Below are positions 42,470 to 48,393 of a stretch of DNA of 48,393 nucleotides, piece by piece. Below the pieces are notes generated by a model. The model ran no database searches, was not told the origin of the DNA, and worked only from the letters and a program-made list of their open reading frames with translations. Position numbers and translations under genes: made by a program. Origin of the DNA: Clostridia bacterium (GTDB taxonomy: Bacteria > Bacillota > Clostridia > Christensenellales > CAG-138); assembly GCA_017524445.1 (NCBI GenBank), contig JAFXVP010000013.1:1-48393 (forward strand), in the 5' to 3' direction. Position 1 is the stretch's first letter, and every line of letters starts with the position of its first letter.

Positions 42470-43153
42470 ATGATCCGAAACGTCATCTTTGATATGGACG
42501 GGCTGATGTTCGACACCGAACGGCTCTACGTGCGCGCGCTCGAAGAGTACGTAGGACCGAAAACAGGCGTTGCGTTTCCGCGCGAAAACATCTTGAAAAC
42601 GCTCGGCAGCAACCACGCGGATTTCGAGCGCATGTTCCCCGCGCTGTTCGGCACGGCGCTCCCGTTCGACGCCTGCTACGCCATGATCGCGGACTGGATG
42701 CAGAACGAGATGGAAACCCACGGCGTGCCGGTAAAGCCCGGACTGTACCCGCTGCTCGACGCGCTGAAAGCGGACGGGATCAAAATCGCGCTTGCGACCG
42801 GCACGAGCCGGTATATCGCTTTGGAATACCTCAGACGCACCGACACGCTCAAATACTTCGACGCGTTCGCGTTCGGCGATCAGGTCGCGCACGGCAAGCC
42901 GGACCCGGAGATCTTTCTGCTTGCGTGCAGACAGCTTTCCGCAAAGCCGGAGGAAACCGCCGTCTTCGAGGATTCGGTAAACGGTCTTCGGGCCGCGCAC
43001 GCGGGCGGGTTCTTCAGCATCTGCGTGCCGGACCTTGTCGATCCGCTGCCCTGTCTCGATTTTACGCCGGACGCGGTGCTCTCTTCGCTCGACGAGGCGA
43101 TCCCGCTGATCCGCTCGCGCAACGCCCGCGAAACGCGCCTGTCTGCGGATTGA
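42470..43153 (+). CDS. HAD superfamily hydrolase, subfamily IA
   Basis: The 227-residue cytoplasmic protein has the nucleophile motif FDMDGLMFDTE (Asp8, Asp10), a helical cap, motif II IALATGTSRY, the Lys in HGKPDPEIF and motif IV VFEDSVNGLRAAHAGG. It belongs with beta-phosphoglucomutase-like and related sugar phosphate phosphatases; the substrate cannot be read. GGGAGGCAGG precedes the ATG. The stop codon overlaps the -35 box of the next operon. Confidence 0.9.
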   Translation: MIRNVIFDMDGLMFDTERLYVRALEEYVGPKTGVAFPRENILKTLGSNHADFERMFPALFGTALPFDACYAMIADWMQNEMETHGVPVKPGLYPLLDALKADGIKIALATGTSRYIALEYLRRTDTLKYFDAFAFGDQVAHGKPDPEIFLLACRQLSAKPEETAVFEDSVNGLRAAHAGGFFSICVPDLVDPLPCLDFTPDAVLSSLDEAIPLIRSRNARETRLSAD

Positions 43154-43178
43154 CTTTTTCTATACCGTTTCGTATAAT
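43150..43178 (+). promoter_or_regulatory. Promoter of the ECF S-larC-csoR operon
   Basis: TTGACT and TATAAT with a 17-base spacer. The TGA inside TTGACT is also the stop codon of the HAD gene. No clear operator dyad was found around it. Confidence 0.75.
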
Positions 43179-43205
43179 GTATCCAATATCATGCGGAGTA
43201 ATCGA

Positions 43206-43751
43206 ATGAACCGAAACCTGAAAAAACTGATCTATGCGGCGCTCTGTCTTGCGCTGTGCATGGTGCTCCCGCTGTTGACCGGGCAGATCCCCGAAATCGG
43301 GAAGCGATTGAGCCCGATGCATATCCCCGTGTTCCTGTGCGGCTTTCTGTGCGGCTGGCCGTGGGGTCTTGCGGTCGGCGCGATCGCCCCGATCCTGCGC
43401 TCGTTTCTGTTCGGCATGCCCGCGCTCTATCCGGACGCGATCGTGATGTCGTTCGAGCTTGCGACCTACGGCGCGGTCGCCGGCATCCTGTACCGGGTCC
43501 TGCCAAGAAAGCCGTGGAGCGTCTACGTCGCGCTGATCGCGGCCATGCTCGCGGGGCGGCTCGTATGGGGTTTGGCAAAATGGGCGCTGCTGGGCTTAAA
43601 CGGCACGCCGTTCACCCTGCAGATGTTCCTTGCCGGCGCGTTCGTGAACGCGGTCCCGGGCATTATCCTGCACATCGTCCTCGTCCCCGTTATCGTCCTT
43701 GCTTTGAACAAGGCGGGTCTTTGTGAAAACAACGCGGAGGTCACCACATGA
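43206..43751 (+). CDS. ECF transporter S component-like membrane protein
   Basis: The 181-residue protein has five to six membrane segments. It begins LKKLIYAALCLALCMVLPLL, then MHIPVFLCGFLCGWPWGLAVGAIAPILRS, with Gly-rich turns typical of ECF-type substrate-binding S components (PF12822-like). The shared energising module is not encoded nearby. The ATG at 43206 follows CGGAG by eight bases. Its stop overlaps the larC start (ATGA), so it is co-translated with a nickel cofactor gene. The substrate could be niacin, nickel or another small nutrient; that is inference from context. Confidence 0.75.
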   Translation: MNRNLKKLIYAALCLALCMVLPLLTGQIPEIGKRLSPMHIPVFLCGFLCGWPWGLAVGAIAPILRSFLFGMPALYPDAIVMSFELATYGAVAGILYRVLPRKPWSVYVALIAAMLAGRLVWGLAKWALLGLNGTPFTLQMFLAGAFVNAVPGIILHIVLVPVIVLALNKAGLCENNAEVTT

Positions 43752-44938
43752 AAACCCTGTATCTCGATTGCGGCATGGGCGCAGCGGGCGATATGCTTAC
43801 GGCGGCGCTTTCAGAGCTGTTTCCCGATCCGGACGCCGTCATCGGCGAACTGAACGCGATCGGCATTCCACACGTTGTATTTGAAAGATCGACCGTGCAG
43901 AAATGCGGCGTCACGGGCACACACGTTTCCGTCCGCGTCGACGGCGAAGAGGAGCACGAACATGAGCACGACCACGGTCATCACCACGCGCATCATTCGC
44001 TTGCAGACGTTGAGGCAGTGATCCGGTCGCTGCACGTGTCGGAACAGGTGCAGAACAACGCGCTTGCGGTGTACCGGCTGATCGCGGATGCGGAAAGCCG
44101 CGTGCACGGCTGCCCCGTCGCCGACGTCCATTTTCACGAGGTCGGCACGTTCGACGCGATCGCCGACGTCACGGCGGTCTGTCTGCTGATGGAGCGCCTT
44201 GCGCCCGAACAAATCGCTGCATCCCCCGTGCACGTCGGGAGCGGCACGGTCCGCTGCACCCACGGCGTTCTGCCGGTGCCCGCGCCTGCGACGGCGCTTC
44301 TGCTTGCGGGGATCCCCTGCTACGGCGGCGAGATCAGCGGCGAACTCTGCACGCCCACCGGCGCGGCGCTGCTTCGCTTTTTCGTGCGGTCGTTCGGACC
44401 GATGCCCGTGATGCGTGTAAACAGGATCGGGTACGGCATGGGCACGAAGGACTTCCCGCGGGCAAACTGTGTGCGCGCGATGCTCGGCGAGACAGAGCGG
44501 CGCGATACCGAAGCCATGCTCGAGCTAACGGTCAACGTCGACGATATGACGGCGGAACAGATCGGGTTTGCTTCCGAACGCCTGTTTGAAGCGGGCGCAG
44601 TCGAAGTGTACACCGTTCCGATCGGTATGAAAAAATCCCGTCCGGGGGCGCTTCTGCGCGCCATCTGCACGCCGGAGAAGCGCGAAGCGGTCGTTTCCGC
44701 GTTCTTCCGGCATACGACCACGCTCGGCGTGCGTGAGACGGAAACGCGACGATACGTGCTCGACCGCCGCGTCGAGCAGCGCGATACGTCGCTCGGACCG
44801 GTGCGCGTGAAGATCGCCGAGGGATACGGCGTCGCGCGGGAAAAGATCGAATACGAGGACCTTGCGGCGATCGCGCGGCAACGCGGGATGTCGCTGAAAG
44901 AGGCGAAGGACGCTGTGGAACGGGAGATTATTGTATGA
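43748..44938 (+). CDS. larC: Nickel pincer cofactor biosynthesis protein LarC
   Basis: LarC inserts nickel into the pyridinium bis-thiocarboxylate precursor to make the NPN cofactor of lactate racemase and relatives. The 396-residue product begins LYLDCGMGAAGDMLTAAL, has a His-rich metal-binding stretch (about residues 70-83), DVHFHEVGTFDAIADV, GELCTPTGAALL, and the C-terminal ETNVDD-like LTVNVDDMTAEQIGF. In lactobacilli larC is split and read by programmed frameshifting; here it is one continuous frame. larA, larB and larE are not in the window. Confidence 0.93.
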   Translation: MKTLYLDCGMGAAGDMLTAALSELFPDPDAVIGELNAIGIPHVVFERSTVQKCGVTGTHVSVRVDGEEEHEHEHDHGHHHAHHSLADVEAVIRSLHVSEQVQNNALAVYRLIADAESRVHGCPVADVHFHEVGTFDAIADVTAVCLLMERLAPEQIAASPVHVGSGTVRCTHGVLPVPAPATALLLAGIPCYGGEISGELCTPTGAALLRFFVRSFGPMPVMRVNRIGYGMGTKDFPRANCVRAMLGETERRDTEAMLELTVNVDDMTAEQIGFASERLFEAGAVEVYTVPIGMKKSRPGALLRAICTPEKREAVVSAFFRHTTTLGVRETETRRYVLDRRVEQRDTSLGPVRVKIAEGYGVAREKIEYEDLAAIARQRGMSLKEAKDAVEREIIV

Positions 44939-45249
44939 ACGAACACACGAATGACAATCCGGCGGAAACGCTGCATCACCATCTGCACGAACATACGCAG
45001 ACGAAGGAGGTTCAAAACCGCCTTTCGCGGGCGATCGGGCATCTTCAGTCGGTGAAAACCATGGTCGAGGACGGCCGCGACTGCTCCGAAGTGCTTGTGC
45101 AGCTTGCCGCGGTGCGCGCGGCGCTCGGCTCGGTCAGCAGGATCATCCTGAAGGATCACATCGAGCACTGCATCGTCCATGCGGTCGAGGAAAACGACCG
45201 GGAAGCGATCGACGAGCTCGAGCACGCGATCGACAAGCTGCTGAAATAA
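44935..45249 (+). CDS. CsoR/RcnR-family metal-sensing repressor
   Basis: The 104-residue all-helical protein has NRLSRAIGHLQSVKTMVEDGRDCSEVL and RIILKDHIEHCIVHAV, the DUF156 signature. Cys50, His75 and Cys79 have the spacing of the CsoR/InrS metal site. A His-rich N-terminus (about residues 14-20, LHHHLHEH) resembles the extra histidines used by nickel sensors. Because it overlaps the larC stop (ATGA), a nickel-responsive role for this operon is likely. Copper or formaldehyde sensing cannot be excluded from sequence alone. Confidence 0.88.
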   Translation: MNEHTNDNPAETLHHHLHEHTQTKEVQNRLSRAIGHLQSVKTMVEDGRDCSEVLVQLAAVRAALGSVSRIILKDHIEHCIVHAVEENDREAIDELEHAIDKLLK

Positions 45250-45267
45250 CGGTTTTATAAAACATAG

Positions 45268-45314
45268 CGCCGTTTGCATCCCCCCGCGGGGCTTGTGAAC
45301 GGCGTCTTTTTTTG
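45268..45314 (+). terminator. Terminator of the larC operon
   Basis: CGCCGTT (45268) and AACGGCG (45298) enclose a CCCCGCGGGG inner stem and are followed by TC and a T run. Confidence 0.75.
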
Positions 45315-45328
45315 ATAATATATCAAAA
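45310..45328. promoter_or_regulatory. Small dyad upstream of two membrane protein genes
   Basis: TTTTGATA and TATCAAAA form a perfect 8-bp dyad with a 3-base centre, about 24 bases before the next start codon. It overlaps a TGATAATAT stretch that could be a -10 box. Confidence 0.4.
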
Positions 45329-45351
45329 GATCAAAATGGGAGGGTATGGAT

Positions 45352-45759
45352 ATGGCATGTTTTTTGGTTCCGATGACGGAAGCGATCGTCATGACGGTCG
45401 TGCAGAAGGTCGTTGAAAAGAAGGAAAAGAAGGCGGGCGTCGAAACCGTCACGAGCGCCGACGGATACAGGATGGAAAAGCTTCCGTTCAGCAAGAAGAT
45501 CGGCTGGCTCAACAAGCTTCTGTGGGGCGGCTCCGCGCTCCTCGCGTTCGAGCATCTCTGGCACGGTGAGATCGTTCCGTTCTTCCCGTTCCTGACGGCG
45601 GCAAGCGAGGGACCCGAAGCAGTCTCCGAAATGCTCGGCGAGATGGGCACGGTCGGCGTTTCCATGGCGGCGCTGATTACGGTCGTCTGGCTCGGCATGC
45701 TGCTCGTAACTTCGCTCATGCAGAAGAAGGCGCTGAAGGCGATCCCCGCGGCGGAATAA
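45352..45759 (+). CDS. Small membrane protein, unknown
   Basis: The 135-residue protein has a hydrophobic start (MACFLVPMTEAIVMTVVQK), a charged stretch, then two membrane segments (about residues 48-72 and 98-120). GGGAGGG supports the ATG at 45352 rather than 45346. It is paired with the next small membrane protein, 12 bases downstream. No family was recognised; the pair may form a membrane complex. Confidence 0.6.
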   Translation: MACFLVPMTEAIVMTVVQKVVEKKEKKAGVETVTSADGYRMEKLPFSKKIGWLNKLLWGGSALLAFEHLWHGEIVPFFPFLTAASEGPEAVSEMLGEMGTVGVSMAALITVVWLGMLLVTSLMQKKALKAIPAAE

Positions 45760-45771
45760 GGAGAGCGGCGC

Positions 45772-46089
45772 ATGACACTGCTTGTTTCCGTTTTTGCGGC
45801 GCTGATCACCACGGCGATCTGGTATAAAAGGCAGCCGGACAACGAAATGAAGCTCGGCGTCCTGTGCTGGCTCTTCTGGGGCGCGTCTTTGATGTGGCTT
45901 GTCGACGCGATCTTCGAATACGCCGAAGCAGGCGCGGAATACTTTGCGCCCGCGCTCAAGGACATGGCAAACGACCTGTTTCTGGGGCTTTCGGTCGTCG
46001 CGCTTGCGATGATCATCTGGCTTATCGTGCTTCTGATCACCGATCCGAAGGGCGTCGTCAAGGGCAAGCTTCTGAAGAAAAAGCAATAA
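45772..46089 (+). CDS. Small membrane protein, unknown (partner of the preceding gene)
   Basis: The 105-residue protein has three membrane segments (about residues 2-18, 27-45 and 68-92) and a basic C-terminus ending KLLKKKQ. AAGGAGAG precedes the ATG. It is the second gene of a two-gene unit and is followed by a strong terminator. No family was recognised. Confidence 0.6.
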   Translation: MTLLVSVFAALITTAIWYKRQPDNEMKLGVLCWLFWGASLMWLVDAIFEYAEAGAEYFAPALKDMANDLFLGLSVVALAMIIWLIVLLITDPKGVVKGKLLKKKQ

Positions 46090-46104
46090 TACGATCTTTC
46101 CCCC

Positions 46105-46129
46105 GCACCGGCTCATCCGGTGCTTTTTT
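46105..46129 (+). terminator. Terminator after the two membrane protein genes
   Basis: GCACCGG and CCGGTGC form a 7-bp stem with a 5-base loop, followed by six T. Confidence 0.9.
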
Positions 46130-46130
46130 G

Positions 46131-46460
46131 ATGGAGTTATAATTGCCTTCGGCAAGTTTGCAGGCAAGGCAATCATATCATAACGTTCGCCGCAGGCGAA
46201 CTCATCACGCATCACTGTAAACTCCGGGCATCGAACGGTCTACCTCGTTACACGGATCGCGCGAACTTTCCGGGGCGTCGGGGTCGACGCCCCGCCGCAG
46301 AAACATGCCGGCGGAACGGGCGACCGGCGGTCGTCCCTGCGGTATTCGATTTCCCGTAGGGACGTGCATTGCACGTCCGCCATGACAGCGGAACGGGAAG
46401 ATGGTATCTTCCCCTACGATTCCATTTCAACCCGTAGGGGTCGTCGACCTCGACGACCCG
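46131..46460. repeat. Repeat-rich gap: short hairpins, palindromes and GTAG units
   Basis: The region holds TGCC-TTC-GGCA and GTTCGCC-GCA-GGCGAAC hairpins (46150-46206) and a GGGGCGTCG/CGACGCCCC palindrome (46268-46293). It also holds a BIME-like pair (46356-46417, GTAG ... CTAC) and a single GTAG palindrome with perfect 9-bp arms GGGTCGTCG/CGACGACCC (46434-46459). No gene is visible from 46090 to 46785. Confidence 0.75.
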
Positions 46461-46500
46461 TCAAGAAGCATAACAGCGGTGCGGGGATCGACAATCCTCC

Positions 46501-46549
46501 CCCTCATCCGTCAGCTTGCGCTGACACCTTCCCCACCCAAGGGGGAAGG
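46501..46549. repeat. CCTCATCC/CTTCCCC element, short copy
   Basis: CCTCATCCGTCAGC, a GTCAGC-TTGC-GCTGAC hairpin and ACCTTCCCC...GGGGGAAGG make a shortened copy of the element family. Confidence 0.7.
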
Positions 46550-46566
46550 CATATAACAGCGAATCC

Positions 46567-46636
46567 GTAGGGGCGGATATCATCCGCCCGCCGTAAAAAC
46601 ATGACAGCGGAACGGGAAGATGATATCTTCCCCTAC
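46567..46636. repeat. BIME-like inverted pair of GTAG palindromes
   Basis: GTAG with GGGCGGAT/ATCCGCCC arms, a linker with CAGCGGAA, and GGGAAGAT/ATCTTCCC arms ending CTAC. It is the same pair as at 10494-10555. Confidence 0.75.
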
Positions 46637-46672
46637 GGATTGTGTTACAAACACCCCCGTGTGTGTAGCGGC

Positions 46673-46785
46673 GTTACATCGTTACATCGTTACATCGTAA
46701 CAAAACACAGGACATCTATCATAATGATTATGTTATGATAGAACAATAGCTCTGTTACGCTGTTACGTTGTTACGCTGTTACGCA
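46673..46785. repeat. Two octamer arrays around a palindrome, beside AAA copy 2
   Basis: Three GTTACATC units (46673-46696) and four TGTTACG(C/T) units (46753-46784) flank a dyad TATCATAA/TTATGATA (46717-46740). The second array abuts the stop codon of the AAA ATPase copy 2. The layout, direct repeats with an AT-rich dyad, looks like an iteron region. Confidence 0.75.
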
Positions 46786-48006
46786 TTACACACAGTCCCC
46801 CTCCGTAACCCGAACCAATACGATCCCTCTCTTTGGTCGATTTTCTTCTTCCGGAACGCGTCTTGGACTGTTCGGAAACGATACGCCAACGCCTTTCTGC
46901 TTGAGTTCTCCGACGCATGCAACGATATCCGGTCGTCCCGTTATCCCCATCGAACGCAGCGTGTCGTAAGAATAGAACCGTTTCGGCTCGGTCTGCTCTT
47001 CCGAAAGGGCAAGGAGCCGTTCGACGACGAATGATCTCGCCGCACGTTCGGCTTCCTTCGATACCATGTGCTCCGAAAGGGCTTTGTTGTTTCTCGCCGC
47101 GGCTTCGAGATCGCCCCGGTTCACGTCCGAGTATCCCGTCCATTCGAGCGTTCCGTTCTCATCGATCCGGAACGCGACCGACATGCCCATCGCCGCATAG
47201 TTCGATTTCGTATGCACGATCACGCGCCGGTTCGGGTCGGTTCCCGTCTCGTCGAAGATCACGCGCAGCACCGAACGCGCCGCGTTGACGATATCCGTTG
47301 CGCCGAGGATCGCGTCGTTCGCGTTCGATCCTGCCGGACGCTTGCTGACGTGCGCGACGTCCACGATCGCGCAGTTGTGCTTCTTTGCAAGCGAGGCAAG
47401 CGCCTGCATAAAGGGCCGGATCACGCTTTGCTCGGTCATTTTGACCGCGCTTCCGATAAAGGCGTGCATCGGATCGATGACCACGAGGTCCGGCTTGTGC
47501 TTTTCGATCAGCGCTTCGAGATCGTCAAGGCACGGCTGTCCGAAGCCGTCGGACAGTTTCAGCCGCGCGCTGTTTTTCGCGTCCAGAATAAAGACGCGGT
47601 CAAGGTCCGCGCCGGCGCGGTGCATGCGCTCCCGCAGAATAAAGTCCGGGTCTTCCGCCGAAATGAACAGAACCGACATCGGGTCAAATTTTTCGAACGG
47701 GTTCAAAGGATACCGTCCGTTTGTGAGCTCGGCGGCGATCCCGCACAGCGCAAACGTCTTGCCCGTGCCGCCTGCCGCCGCCATGATCGTCACGTCCCCG
47801 CGCAGAATGTACGGCTTCCAGAGATACTTGATCTCGTCGTCCTTGACCTCCGACGCCTTGCGCGCGGTAAACTTTTCATTCGGCTTTGCCGCGGAAGGCA
47901 ATTTTTGAGGCGGTTCCGAAGGCGGCGGCACGTCCGGTTCATACAGCGCCGCCTCGTCCAGATACGGGTTCCCGTAAAAGGGATTTTGTTCTTCTGTTTC
48001 GTACAT
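46786..48006 (-). CDS. Orphan RepA-like AAA_25 family ATPase, copy 2
   Basis: The 406-residue protein has the same layout as copy 1: a Pro-rich N-terminal tail, Walker A AAAGGTGKT (about residue 75), VLFISAEDPDF, Walker B LVVIDPMHAF and AHVSKRPAG. The core differs from copy 1 at only a few positions, while the C-terminal 90 residues (FYSYDTLRSMGITGRPDIVA and beyond) differ much more. It is oriented opposite to copy 1. AAGGA lies upstream of the ATG. A short GCAAA-loop hairpin and the shared CGGACAA dyad precede it. No replication initiator, primase or integrase gene is next to it. Confidence 0.85.
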   Translation of the reverse strand: MYETEEQNPFYGNPYLDEAALYEPDVPPPSEPPQKLPSAAKPNEKFTARKASEVKDDEIKYLWKPYILRGDVTIMAAAGGTGKTFALCGIAAELTNGRYPLNPFEKFDPMSVLFISAEDPDFILRERMHRAGADLDRVFILDAKNSARLKLSDGFGQPCLDDLEALIEKHKPDLVVIDPMHAFIGSAVKMTEQSVIRPFMQALASLAKKHNCAIVDVAHVSKRPAGSNANDAILGATDIVNAARSVLRVIFDETGTDPNRRVIVHTKSNYAAMGMSVAFRIDENGTLEWTGYSDVNRGDLEAAARNNKALSEHMVSKEAERAARSFVVERLLALSEEQTEPKRFYSYDTLRSMGITGRPDIVACVGELKQKGVGVSFPNSPRRVPEEENRPKRGIVLVRVTEGDCV

Positions 48007-48071
48007 GTTTTTTCAATCCTTTCCGCAGATGCTTTGCGCATCTCTACGGAACGATCGTAGCATAAAAACTC

Positions 48072-48098
48072 CGGACAATTTTCCCGGAATTTTGTCCG
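48072..48098. promoter_or_regulatory. Conserved dyad upstream of AAA ATPase copy 2
   Basis: CGGACAA...TTGTCCG with a 13-base centre is the reverse complement of the block before copy 1, including the adjacent TATGCTACGATC stretch. Confidence 0.6.
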
Positions 48099-48124
48099 AT
48101 TTCGTGTTCAAGGGAACTGTCTCT

Positions 48125-48178
48125 GTCACGCTTGTCACGTTTGTCACGCCTTTCACGCCCGCAACGCTTGTCACACGG
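48125..48178. repeat. Array of six 9-bp GTCACGNNN units upstream of AAA copy 2
   Basis: The units read GTCACGCTT, GTCACGTTT, GTCACGCCT, TTCACGCCC, GCAACGCTT and GTCACACGG. Number and period equal those of the arrays at 11851 and 14374. Confidence 0.85.
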
Positions 48179-48197
48179 GTTTTGCTGCACACAAAAA

Positions 48198-48393
48198 CGA
48201 GACCGCAGATGCGATCCCGCCGGATGTGTCATCCTGAGGAGGCGAAGCCTGCGAAGGATCCTGGAACGGGGTGACGAAGTATCCTTTTGCCCTGCCGGTG
48301 CGCAAGATCCTTCGCTGCGCAAGATCCTTCGCTGCGCTCAGGATGACATAACGGGGCAGTCCGAAAACAAAAACGGGACCGCAGATGCGATCC
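48198..48393. repeat. GTCATCCTGAG / GAAGGATC repeat region with direct repeats
   Basis: GACCGCAGATGCGATCC occurs at about 48202 and again at the window end. Between them lie GTCATCCTGAG, GCGAAGGATCCT, two copies of GCAAGATCCTTCGCTGCG and CTCAGGATGACAT, which together form a large inverted repeat. No gene is seen in 48007-48393. Confidence 0.65.

Noticed and set aside
43748..44938. Frameshift within larC
   Set aside because: The gene is continuous in one frame with both conserved halves.
1..48393. rRNA, tRNA or known riboswitch
   Set aside because: No tRNA cloverleaf, rRNA signature or recognisable riboswitch core was seen by reading; a covariance-model search would be needed to be certain.

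Overview
The window looks like chromosome from a GC-rich, gut-type member of the Clostridia, probably an uncultured lineage. The grounds are the Gram-positive style gene set (strong GGAGG ribosome binding sites, TTGACA/TATAAT promoters, a FakA/DegV fatty acid kinase pair, Jag, YidD), the many lipoprotein signal peptides, and dense families of short palindromic repeats between genes. No rRNA, tRNA or CRISPR array was seen. The species cannot be named from the sequence.

Layout. 1-2251: end of a lipid kinase gene, a membrane-anchored probable beta-propeller protein and a CvpA-like protein. 2602-6683 (minus): rpmH-rnpA-yidD-yidC-jag-mnmE, the cluster usually found beside oriC; dnaA is not next to rpmH here, its place being taken by a hairpin array and a REP-associated transposase (RAYT, 7142-7642). 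7732-11585: a small membrane protein, a two-gene amidohydrolase operon and an MscS channel. 11967-14367: an SGNH lipoprotein and an orphan RepA-like AAA ATPase. 14641-21287: a histidine utilisation operon (hutH, hutU, ftcD, hutI, fchA) that takes histidine to glutamate and passes the one-carbon unit to tetrahydrofolate. 21325-25452: three tandem lipoprotein serpins. 25544-27880 (minus): pepT, yjbQ and a zinc-ribbon membrane protein. 28111-32014: HTH regulator, fakA, degV and a GNAT-like gene. 32068-34880: an Agp-like phosphatase and a divergent aminotransferase. 35438-39864 (minus): a low-GC small gene, then an ECF sigma factor operon with a probable anti-sigma protein and a lipoprotein. 40305-42348 (minus): nitroreductase and MATE exporter. 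42470-46089: HAD phosphatase, then ECF S component-larC-CsoR-type repressor, which looks like a nickel-related operon, then two small membrane proteins. 46786-48006 (minus): a second copy of the AAA ATPase.

The most unusual content is between the genes. (1) GTAG-tetranucleotide palindromes, often in inverted pairs, look like REP/BIME elements, and the window encodes a RAYT transposase of the type that acts on such elements. (2) Arrays of short hairpins with differing stems are separated by a constant 7-nt ATGAATT/AATTCAT spacer. (3) Two mosaic elements (2257-2585 and 10321-10729) combine both modules and are closed at each end by long hairpins whose stems co-vary. (4) Two near-identical orphan AAA ATPase genes share an upstream dyad, and three arrays of exactly six 9-bp GTCACGNNN units lie around them, like iterons. 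(5) Palindromic elements of the CCTCATC/CTTCCCC type occur at five places, one of them inside the hut operon.
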